Assembly: GCA_029339195.1 (NCBI GenBank)
Contig: JAPTJF010000445.1
Coordinates: 1 to 51,880, forward strand
Source of the DNA: Micractinium sp. NFX-FRZ
Taxonomy: Eukaryota; Chlorophyta; Trebouxiophyceae; Chlorellales; Chlorellaceae
DNA: 51,880 nt
Reading direction: 5' to 3'
In this document: positions 24,301 to 31,931 of the stretch, piece after piece
How positions within the stretch are numbered: the first letter of the stretch is position 1
Layout: each line of letters opens with the position of its first letter
Notes under the pieces: generated by a model
Databases searched by the model: none
The model's input: the letters and a program-made list of their open reading frames with translations, nothing else
What the model was told of the DNA's origin: nothing
Translations under genes and position numbers: made by a program

Positions 24301-25075
24301 AAGAAGCGCGCGGCTTGCGGTGTGAGAAGTGCACTTGCGGCATCCCTCTTCTGCGCCTGAGCTGGCGCGTTTGAGTGCCGAGCGTGGCGGGCACCCAGCA
24401 GCAGGGCCCATGCAGCCCTGAACTGCCCGTTCTGGAGTGCTGCTGCACCCTGCTCACGCCCTGCTCACAACAACGCCGTCGACCCCTTCACCCTCGCCCC
24501 GGTTGTTTGTGCAGGAGTACCCCACCGTGGATGCCATGATCCGGGACTGGCAGAAGAACCCACGGCTGCAGGTTGCAGCGGAGCAGCCGCCGCCGCCGCC
24601 GCCGGCGGCGGACCGGCAGGAGGCGCGCCACGAGCAGGTGCCACGCGGCATGGCGGCCGGGCGCGGCATGGGGCCGGGGCCGGGGCCTGGCATGGGGCCT
24701 GGGCCGGAGGGTGCCTACTACCCGCAGCAGGGGCAGCCGCCGCTGCCGCCACCAATGCAGGCGCAGCAGGGGTATGGCGGCTACGGCCAGGGGCAGCCGC
24801 CGATGCCGATGCAGCAGCCGGCGTACGGAGGCGGCCCGCCTGGCGGCCCACCGGGTGGCATGGGCGCCCCCGGCTACTGGCAGGGCGCTCCCCCCATGCC
24901 GCAGATGCCTCCGCAGCAGGGCGGCTTCATGCAGCAGCCCGGGTTTGGGGCTGGACAGCCGGATGCCACAGAAGCGGCGCGGGCAATGGCAGCAAGGTTC
25001 AATCAGCAGCACCAGGAGCAGCAGGCCTACACGCAGCAGCAGCAAGGCGGCTACCCTGGGCCAGGCGGGTGGTGA
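9814..25075 (+). CDS. SPT6: Transcription elongation factor SPT6
   Basis: Histone chaperone and elongation factor that travels with RNA polymerase II. I reconstruct 37 exons, 5292 nt, 1763 residues (yeast ~1450, human ~1730), all in phase. Exons: 9814-10002, 10196-10247, 10396-10496, 10840-10977, 11180-11341, 11715-11858, 12149-12304, 12716-12816, 13141-13288, 13577-13792, 14053-14178, 14356-14433, 14604-14723, 15003-15144, 15409-15506, 15832-15981, 16255-16416, 16660-16747, 16992-17170, 17364-17506, 17704-17815, 18001-18118, 18408-18637, 18898-19025, 19217-19374, 19627-19700, 19967-20047, 20433-20600, 20930-21025, 21349-21479, 21825-21953, 22420-22492, 22703-22897, 23222-23308, 23535-23627, 24035-24199, 24515-25075. 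Order: acidic N-terminus, YqgF-like fold, helix-hairpin-helix, S1, tandem SH2, Gly/Gln/Pro tail. Intron 15 has a GC donor. Several introns hold decayed copies of neighbouring exon edges. Confidence 0.97.
11082..11108. repeat. (CTG)9 microsatellite in SPT6 intron 4
   Basis: Nine CTG units in the intron between exons 4 and 5 of SPT6, about 70 bp before the acceptor. Non-coding in the reconstructed model. Confidence 0.85.
16440..16645. repeat. Intronic minisatellite in SPT6 intron 17
   Basis: Imperfect repeats of a pyrimidine-rich unit containing CCCTGCCCATGC and CTTGCCATCACAACCACC, with two related subunits alternating. The array fills most of the intron between exons 17 and 18 and lies just upstream of its acceptor. 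Confidence 0.7.
17364..18118 (+). other. SPT6 exons 20-22: YqgF/RNase H-like domain
   Basis: About residues 850-974. Includes RRVMAVCYGTGNPATTFVML (first strands of the fold) and HKPHAIVVGASSPEARTLEQ. In SPT6 this fold is structural; the nuclease acidic residues are generally not retained. Exon 21 could end at the GT after AGG (17815) or at a GC donor after GAG (17806); both keep the frame. Confidence 0.85.
18058..18351 (+). repeat. SPT6 exon 22 3' end and two decayed intronic copies
   Basis: The end of exon 22 plus its donor (18058-18125) is repeated imperfectly at about 18177-18230 (with an internal ~13-bp gap) and again at about 18311-18351 in the downstream intron. Shared words include GACCTGGG.GTGATCA and GAATCCTGCTGGACA. 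The copies are not needed for the reading frame. Confidence 0.8.
18801..18950 (+). repeat. Decayed copy of SPT6 exon 24 start in intron 23
   Basis: Bases ~18801-18851 resemble 18900-18950, the start of exon 24. The shared core CCTGGTCATGGTGGA is at 18816 and 18915, an offset of 99 bp. The upstream copy carries differences that spoil the protein, so the downstream one is taken as the exon. Confidence 0.8.
18898..19374 (+). other. SPT6 exons 24-25: helix-hairpin-helix region
   Basis: About residues 1052-1146. TSQVGLDLNAVVSSTWQAAP, then the hairpin core LGPRKAAALLRAVQRAGG and a following FKNAAPYLRV motif match the HhH region of SPT6/Tex proteins. The GLGP core straddles the exon 24/25 junction. 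Confidence 0.85.
20246..20462 (+). repeat. Triplicated acceptor and start of SPT6 exon 28
   Basis: The acceptor CAG plus the first ~30 nt of exon 28 occurs three times, with exon-like starts at 20250, 20343 and 20433 (spacings 93 and 90 bp). Only the third continues into coding sequence. The first two read EVESLDLVYLY then stop, so use of either acceptor without further splicing truncates the protein. Confidence 0.9.
20930..21953 (+). other. SPT6 exons 29-31: S1 domain
   Basis: About residues 1255-1372. Contains LRPGRRVEARVRTVGD, then ARCVLADINGIEAIIERNEV and a final LAWERKYLAYNEDLKCGDK. This is the OB-fold nucleic-acid-binding S1 module in its expected place, before the SH2 pair. Confidence 0.85.
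21907..22050 (+). repeat. Decayed copy of SPT6 exon 31 end after its donor
   Basis: The last ~47 nt of exon 31 plus the donor (21907-21962) recur at about 21996-22050 inside the intron, an offset of 88 bp. The copy keeps CCTGAAGTGCGGGGACA and the following GTGAGTGGGG. It could act as an alternative donor. Confidence 0.85.
22420..24700 (+). other. SPT6 exons 32-37: tandem SH2 module
   Basis: About residues 1373-1600. The first SH2 has HPLFKNISMQDAAAELAGPE followed by CIIRPSARGPHMLCL, where the Arg in the RPS motif is the expected phosphate-binding residue. The second SH2 includes EYFMITPDGYRFRKK and EYPTVDAMIRDWQKNP. In other eukaryotes the pair binds the phosphorylated linker of RNA polymerase II subunit RPB1. 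Confidence 0.9.
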
Positions 25076-25506
25076 CGCCAAGGCGCTCTCACCCTTTTGC
25101 GTGCCCTTATCTGCTTCAAGTGTGTGCCCCCGCCCTGCTTTGTCCCCTGCTTTGCTTCTCACCGCTTGCTCCCTATGAGAGAACATTCTGCTTCTGTGTG
25201 ATCATTGCACAAGTTCCACACAAGCGAGGTATTTCAAGGCTCGTGGCACTCAAGAGAGAAAATGTTGAGGGAGTCCTAGGGTGCAGCGGCTGCTGTGGTT
25301 GGTGCTGCTATCACGCACACTGAAGAAGATGGTTCTGCCTGCACTAGTGCTGGCCACGGTCCAGGCGCGCCGTCTGCCTGCCTGCCTGATCTGAAAGTGT
25401 CGACCTGTTTGAAGACTACCTGACTGCCATAGCTGCCTGCTTGCCCTGCCTGCGTACATACCCCCTGCCTGCTGCTAAAATCCTACCCCAAGCTGCACCT
25501 GCCGCG
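25076..25506. other. Convergent 3' region, SPT6 / CFAP20
   Basis: This 431-bp spacer holds the 3' UTRs of two genes facing each other. No TGTAA was found in either orientation. No coding frame or structured element was recognised. Confidence 0.5.
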
Positions 25507-27202
25507 TCAGTGCTCCAGCGATTCCTGCTGCTGCTGGGCCGCCGCCGCTGCCGCCGCCGCTGCCGCCTTCTGCTGGATGGGCATGAACAGCTGCAGCACA
25601 GCGCAGGGTGGGCGGGGCACGCAGCTGTTAGGCTCAGCTGGCATGCGCCTATCCCTCCTTTGCCGCGAAACGTGTCCCACACTTCCTGCGCCACCCCGCC
25701 GCTGTGCCCCGCACCCGCCCACCCCCACCTTGAACTCTGGGGGCAGCTCTGCCTCGGAGTAGAGGCGGTCGGAGAAGTAGATGCGGCGCAGGCGGCAGTT
25801 GGCGTGGATCTGCACGCGCAGCGTCTCCACATAGTTGGTGCCGTAGGCGCGCTTCACAAAGTCGGCCAGGTTGAACTGGACCTGCGGCAAGGGGCCAGGA
25901 GGTGGGGAGGGAAGGGGCCAGAGGGGTGAGAAGTGTGTGGGGGCGGTGTCTCGGAGGCACGACGGTCTGAAGAACCCAGTGCATGGAGAGCAGCACAGGG
26001 CTGCCAGTGCAGGGCAACAGCAGGGGCATGGCTGCACGGCGGCTTGGAGGACGCCCACCTGGTTCCACCCCTCATCCAGGCGCATGGGCATGGTGCAGAT
26101 GAAGGGCTTGACGCGGGTGGTGGACTGCATGGCGGTGGGCAGACGCAGCAATTGGGTGGAGTAAACAGGGCAGTCGGCAGGAACAAGGGGTGCGTAAAAG
26201 TGCCACGCAACTTTGGCATATGAAGCTGCGTCTGCCTGCCCAGATGACTTGGCTTGCCGCAGAGGCAGCAGCCGCGCGGCACCCCCGACCTCTCAGCCAT
26301 ACCCACCAGGGCCTCCAACAGCACCCACCCACCCACCCACCCACCCCACCTGGTAGTTGGAGGCGCGGAAGCGGCGGCGCACATTCTTGTCGTCCAGCAC
26401 CTGCACCTCGAAGGTGAAGTACTTGTTCAGGTTCTTCACAATCATCACCTGCAGGCAAAAACGACGAGCACAGGAGGGGGCAGAGGTGGGCGGGTGTGAG
26501 AGCGTGTGGGTCGAGGCACGCTGATTGGCTGGGCGAGCCATGCGGGGCCAAGTGTCAAAGTGGCAAGGCATGCACATTGGCAGGCACCGACATCGCATGC
26601 GGGACGCCATGAAGCTCCACCACCTCACAGCATCCCCGCCCCTTGGCTCACCAGGAAGGGCAGCTTGATGCCCAGCGTCTTGGCGGGGTCGGCGGGGCAG
26701 GTGATGTAGGCGGTGGACACGTTGGCGCCCGCCACCTCCAGCACTGAGCTCTGGATGTCCTCATCCGTCACGCGCTTGATGTGCCCGTTCTCCACTGCAG
26801 GGGTGGGAAGGAAGGGAACCGAGGCGGGTGCTCGATTGACCGGGCAGGCAGGCACGGACGAGCGCTGCAAGCCTGCGCACACGCTTCAGTGGCACAATGT
26901 TTGTTCATGGCCGTGCCAGCGGTGGCAACCCCCTCAACCCCGCCCTTGTTCAGAGTTGACCGCACCCTCGGAGCTCCAGATGGAGAGAGGCTTGCTGCCG
27001 ATGGAGTAGAGCAGGCTGAGGAAGCCTGCATGGAGGGGCGGCAAGCGGGGCGGGGCAACGAGCGGGCGTGAGGCAGGCGGATCATGCAGCCACGACTGCC
27101 ACAGCTGTGTGCAGCGGCAAACCAGGACAGTAAAGTGCTCCTCAGAACAGCTTATGCCCCCCTGCGCACAGACTCACCGCTCTGAAAAGTGTTTTTGAAC
27201 AT
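25507..27202 (-). CDS. CFAP20: Cilia- and flagella-associated protein 20
   Basis: Highly conserved ciliary inner-junction protein (BUG22/GTL3 family), which bridges the A and B tubules of doublet microtubules. Seven exons: 27202-27178, 27025-26966, 26794-26652, 26448-26350, 26124-26059, 25881-25729, 25590-25507. They total 630 nt, 209 residues (animal orthologues ~193). Family signatures include [60 protein letters not shown] and [20 protein letters not shown]. The start and all junction phases fit the family. The C-terminus differs: after LFMPIQQKA comes a run of ten alanines, four glutamines and ESLEH, longer than the usual short tail. CFAP20 is also reported in nuclear roles in other organisms. 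Identity is near certain; function in this alga is inferred. Confidence 0.97.
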
Positions 27203-27637
27203 GGGTGCTGGGTGCTGCTGCGTAAAGCGGCGGCGGGCCAGCAAGGGCGGGAGCGGCGGGCGGGTGGGCCCTTCAGCAAGCCGGCGCTGTCCCACGTCAG
27301 GCCGTCGATCGCTCCGCTCTCGGCTGCGACAGGGACAGTCACGGAGGGCTTCAGGAAGCGGCGAACGTCCCACACATGCGGCATGTTCGTTTGGTGGGCA
27401 GCAGGGAGCGGCAGACGGGCACCCGGCACTCCCGTGGCGCACCGTCTACACTCAGGAAGGCGGTGGCCTCCGCTTCCGACTAAGCAGCGACGGCTGGACG
27501 GCAGGTGCGCTCAAACGGGCGAGTGGTGGCGGGCTGTGACTCGCTGGCGGGCTCCCCTGCTGTCGACTGCGATACCCAATTGCATGAGAGCGCGTGAATA
27601 CGGGCGATGAGCCCCGCAGCGCTGTTTGAGGAGGCCC
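27203..27637. promoter_or_regulatory. Divergent promoter region, CFAP20 / Nudix
   Basis: 435 bp between the CFAP20 start and the first ATG of the Nudix frame. It should contain both core promoters and 5' UTRs. No TATA box or other defined element was recognised. If the Nudix protein starts at 28133, the region extends further. Confidence 0.45.
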
Positions 27638-28896
27638 ATGCGGCAGCTGCTTTGTCGGTCGGCACAGCACGGCCGCCGAGTCTCCTTCAATGCTCTGCGC
27701 GCCTACCACAACTTGTTCGCACGAGCCGGAGAGAGCATGCGGGGCTGTGGTGAGGGGCAGCCCACTGTGCCGCCGCCGCTGCCGCCGCTGCTTGTTGCTG
27801 GGTGCTTGCCCAGCCCTTCCTGGCCCCCACTGACCTTCTTCCCGCTGACACGTGCAGGTGCAGCCGTGGCACAGCGCTGCTTCGGGCCCAGCACCTGCAG
27901 GAGAGCCACTCCCGCCTGGACCGCTGCCACGTGCCGTCCCGCCGTCGGTGCCGCCGCCACCGCAGCACCCGCGTCCCCTGGGCGCTGCTGGCAGAAGAAC
28001 CCTCACAGCACGTCAACTGTAGCAGCAACACCAACAGGAGCAACATACACAGGGGCAGGCCGGCTAGCAGTGGCAGCAGCCGCACCTGCAGCGGCAGCTC
28101 GTGTGCAGCGGCGACGACCGCAGGCGCGCTGCATGGCGTCGGCGGCCACTGCTCCTGCGGCTGCGGCAGAGGCCACGCCGCTGCCGCTGGTGCTGGTGGT
28201 GGCAGTGGCGCTGCTGGATGGAGAGGGCAGGGTGCTGCTGGCGCAGCGGCCGCCGGGCAAGAAGCTGGCTGGGCTGTGGGAGTTCCCAGGTGGGTGGCAG
28301 GATGTGGGCGGCAGTGGCACCTGGTGGGTGCTGCTGGTTTTGGCATGGGGGGCACGTGTATGGTGTGGCTTCAGGACAATGGTGACTGCACAAGCCATGC
28401 GCGGCCCTTCCTGCTCCGTATGCCATCACTACCCTTGGTCATGCCGCAGCTCGCGCTTGAGCAAGCAAACGCCACATGGGCACCGTACCTCCCTTCCCGC
28501 CCGATGCCGCTGGCCACCCACCGCACTCCCTTCCTGCTCCCCTTGCCCTGCCCCCCTCTCGCAGGCGGCAAGGTGGACCCTGGGGAGGGCCCTGAAGCGG
28601 CGCTGGTGCGTGAGCTCCGGGAGGAGCTAGGCATCAAAGTGGCCCCTGCAGCGCTGCGCCCGCTCACCTTTGCCTCGCACGCCTACGACTCGTTCCACCT
28701 GCTCATGCCCACGTACGAGTGCTGCCAGTGGGAGGGCGCCCCCAGCGGGGAGGAGGGGCAGGCACTGGCCTGGGTGACGGCAGAGGAGCTGGGGGGAGGC
28801 ACGTATGAGATGCCGCCTGCAGACCTGCCCATGCTGCCGCCAGTGCTGGCGGCGATGCAGGCGCGGCGTGCGGCGGCGGCAGCAGCATCGCAGTAA
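27638..28896 (+). CDS. Nudix hydrolase, MutT/NUDT1-type
   Basis: Hydrolyses nucleoside diphosphate derivatives; the closest match is the 8-oxo-dGTP pyrophosphatase type that cleans the nucleotide pool. The Nudix box is complete and follows the GX5EX7REUXEEXGU pattern: GKVDPGEGPEAALVREL with REELGI directly after. It is preceded by LAQRPPGKKLAGLWEFPGG, split by an intron (28290-28564). The last exon (28565-28896) ends with an Ala-rich tail. The start is unsure. ATG 28133 gives a 162-residue core enzyme. ATG 27638 gives 327 residues, or 291 if 27750-27857 is an intron, with an Arg-rich N-terminus that could be an organelle-targeting peptide. The Ala/Thr-rich middle of the long form is weakly coding-like. 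Confidence 0.88.
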
Positions 28897-29140
28897 CAGG
28901 GCAGAAGTGAGGCGCACGTGGGGCCGCACCCATGAGCAGTGCCCCGTGTGCCTGCTGAGCTGCGCGTCTTGCCGCTTCGGCCCTCGTCCCCACTCCGCAC
29001 ACTTGTATTCTCGATATCCTTGCGATTCACATGTTGAACTGGAAATGAACTTAGCAACAGTGCAGCTGAGTCAGCATCGTAATGCATGCACAGGCCCGAG
29101 TTGGCAGCGGGATGGCCAGCCGACAGGCCGGTCCACTGCA

Positions 29141-29838
29141 TCAGATGCCGCCACCTGTTGCTGCTGCTGCCCCTCCAGCTCCTGCCGCCCCTGCTGCCGT
29201 CATCGCAGCGGCACGCTGGCACAGCGCCGCCTCCGCCAGCACCCCATGCGCGTCCTGGAGCTGCGCCAGCTTGGCGCTCGCCGCCGCCAGCTCAGCCTGC
29301 AGCTCCACCGCCGCCGCCGCATTCTGCTGCAGCAGCGACACCGCCTCTGCCACCTCTGCCGCCTCGTTCGAGCCGCCTTCAGGCAGCCGTTGAATCAGCG
29401 CCTCCACCTCTTTCAGCCCAGACATGAGGTCCTTGGACATCAGCTCCACCTGTGCCTGCAGTGGGCAGCACTCGCCGGCAAAGGTGCAAGGCTGCGTCAG
29501 CGAGCAGGCAGCAGCGGTAGAGAAGTGTTTGCGGCACATGGAACAATTTCCTGATTCTACCAAAGATGTGCAGCTGAAGTCGCTCCCTTGCAAAGCTGGG
29601 CACCGGCAGCAGCCAGGGCTACTAGTGCCGCCGCCACTGCCGCTGCCGCCGCCACCCGCCCCACCCTCACCACCTGCAGGTCATAGCTCTTGGGCGGCTC
29701 CATCAAGTTCTCCTGCTTCAGAGACTGCGGGGGCGCGTCGCGTTGCAGGGCGCCCACATAGTTGAACAGCATCGCGTTCAGGCGGCCAATGGCCTCCTGC
29801 AGGTTGGTCACCAGATCAACGACGGGTGGTGATGACAT
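29141..29838 (-). CDS. MED21: Mediator complex subunit 21
   Basis: Small middle-module subunit of Mediator, which links activators to RNA polymerase II; it pairs with MED7 in other eukaryotes. Two exons (29838-29674 and 29455-29141) give 159 residues, close to the family size (~140). The N-terminus, DLVTNLQEAIGRLNAMLFNY, with a following LQRDAPP, matches the MED21 start. The second exon has MSKDLMSGLKEVEALIQRLP, then a long Ala/Glu/Gln coiled coil. The tail is Ala/Gly-rich and probably disordered. The ATG at 29838 was chosen because it fits the family start; an upstream in-frame ATG exists at 29907. It is transcribed head-to-head with the fibrillin gene. Confidence 0.9.
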
Positions 29839-30028
29839 GACTGACTGATCACGGCAGCAGAAACAAGAACCGGGAGCCTCAGCCAGAGAGATGGTGTGTG
29901 CTGACATGGTTCCGAAGCATGCTGCATCCCCTGCATTGATCTGCACACCGAAAGTGCTCGCACATCTTTCAATTGGGTCGTCAGCACCTCTGCGCGCCTT
30001 GCCGACACCCCCACGCCGGAAGCAAGCT
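29839..30028. promoter_or_regulatory. Divergent promoter region, MED21 / fibrillin
   Basis: Only 190 bp separate the chosen start codons. Another ATG in frame with the fibrillin exon at 29891 would reduce this to 52 bp. No defined promoter motif was recognised. A shared bidirectional promoter is inferred from spacing alone. Confidence 0.5.
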
Positions 30029-31292
30029 ATGAGCTGTGCAACGGCGCACTTCCGGGCCGTTTGGCAGCGCTCAACCAGTCAAGGAGGCCGCCGACATCAG
30101 ATCAGACCGCCACACGGCTGCAGCAAGGCGGCGTCAGCACTGCCGCGGCGTCACCGTCTGCAACCGCTGGCAGCGGCAGCAGACCCTTCGCCACCTTCTG
30201 CCGCAGCCAGCAGCAGTGCAGCTCAGCTCAAGCAGGCACTGCTGCAGGCAGTCAGCAGGTGAGCTGCTATCAGTCGTGGGTTTAATCAGCTAAGCGCCCA
30301 CCCACTGGTCTTGGCCGCAGCAGCACCCACCGGCCCCGCCGTGCGCCCCTGCAGGAGCAACAATCCCCGGCCGGGCGAGAGCCTGCTGCAGCTGGAGCGT
30401 GAGGTGGAGTCTCTGGCAGAGCAGCTGGCTGCCGCCAACCCTACGCCTGCTGCTGCCACGTCACCGCTGATCAACGGAGCGTGGGCGCTGCTGTGGTCGG
30501 GGCGCAGCCGGCGCCTGACCTCCGCCGCCGCCTTCCCCTCCTCCGCCGCCAGCGCACCATCCCTTCAAGAGGCGCTGCAGGCAGCATCCGACTCTGCATA
30601 CTCAATATTCTACCAGTATGTGCCCGTGCTGACAGGCAGCGCGGTGGGTGCAAGGCGCGGCAGCTCCGCCACCAACCTGCAGGTCATCTCTCCAGGCAGG
30701 GTGGACAACGTCGTGCGCACCACCCGCGGGCTGCTGCCCCTGCGGCTGTGTGTGTCGGGCAGCGTGGAGACGGTGAGGCATGCGGAGCGGTGGAGGGGTG
30801 GGCTGGGCGGAGCGGAGCAGGGTGTTCAGGTTCAACTCGTTTGGCAGTGGCAGTATGTCTGGAAGTGCGGCATCGCGGCCTGCACTTCCCACTCCTCGGG
30901 GGTACTGCCGCCCATCAGCCCCTCCGCTTACCTCACCTCACGCTCGCCAGCCTGTGCCTTGCTTGCCCCAGCCGCCCGCCCGGCCCCCAACGCCCTCACA
31001 AACCCTACCGCCCCCTCCTGCCTCCCCCCCTGCCCATTGCACGCTGCTGCAGGTGCAGCCGCCACCTGGGCGCCCCGCCTCTTGCGTGGCAGTCCGCTTC
31101 GACCGCTTCACCGTCAAGGCGGGGCCCCTGCCTGCCACCGAGCTCTCCCTGGGCTGGCTGCGCCCGCTGGGTTACGTGGACACGCTGTACCTTGACAAGG
31201 AGATGCGCGTCAGCGTGGGGGACAAGGGCGGCCTGTTTGTGCTGCGGCGGGCCTCGGGGGACGGCGAGGGCGGGGAGGCAGGAGCATCGTAG
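30029..31292 (+). CDS. Plastid lipid-associated protein (fibrillin)
   Basis: PAP/fibrillin-family protein, associated with plastoglobules and thylakoids in plants and algae. Exons 30029-30258, 30355-30772 and 31053-31292 join in phase to 295 residues. The N-terminal ~55 residues are Arg/Ser/Ala-rich and lack acids, fitting a chloroplast transit peptide. AAQLKQALLQAV and VESLAEQLAAANPTP precede SPLINGAWALLWSG, the family's start motif. The lipocalin-like body continues with VDNVVRTTRGLLPLRLCVSG and ends with GYVDTLYLDKEMRVSVGDKG, the typical C-terminal signature. An upstream in-frame ATG at 29891 would add 46 residues. The exact fibrillin subfamily was not determined. Confidence 0.9.
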
Positions 31293-31931
31293 CGACGTTG
31301 GCTGACTGCCCACAGTCTTGCGTTTTCCCTCTATTTGAACTGTTGCCCACTGTTGAACTGCTGTACTCTCCTGCCCACTGCTCCTTGCTCAGTGATCTTG
31401 GCCGTGCTTTGAACTGTTCAATGCTAATGTGATTTCATAACCTGAAGCGAGCACTGCCTGGCCAGTAAGCTTTGCAATTTTACAGGGAAAGAGTAGAACG
31501 AATGTGATGCGAAGAGAGCATAAGTTATCGACACTGGCAGGCACAGATGAGGAGCAGGGAAGGTCACAGCATATCGATACACAGTGCCGTGAATAGTTGG
31601 GAAAATCACGGGCATGGCGATATAGAGGTGTAGCACAGATATCAAAATTGACACAGACTGATGCCGCATGGCGGACTCAGGTGAAGGTAGCGTCGCCGGG
31701 CGTGCCAGCGGGGCCCTGGGCAAAGCGCACTGCCTGGGTGCGCACATCCCACTGGGCGCCCTTGTACTGCCTGCAGCGCATCCGGGGTGACTCAATGCAA
31801 TGCATCATCTGTACACACACAAGGCGAGGAGGAGACCATGCAGGAGTGGCGGCGACACCAGGGCCAACGCCACTGTGCAGCACGGCGCGCACCGCAGCGC
31901 AAAGCACAGCGCACACAGCAAGGCCGCTTGC
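31293..31931. other. Convergent 3' region, fibrillin / GH43
   Basis: Contains the 3' UTRs of two facing genes. On the minus strand, 31677-31840 is open and coding-like after an acceptor near 31816, but it does not join in phase with the GH43 gene. TTACA at 31480-31484 gives TGTAA on the minus strand. The part from about 31400 to 31680 is distinctly AT-richer than the rest of the window. Confidence 0.5.
31480..31484 (-). terminator. Possible TGTAA poly(A) signal of the GH43 gene
   Basis: TGTAA on the minus strand, 448 nt after the proposed GH43 stop (31932-31934). It would make a long 3' UTR, or fit better if the transcript has another exon covering 31677-31816. Confidence 0.35.
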
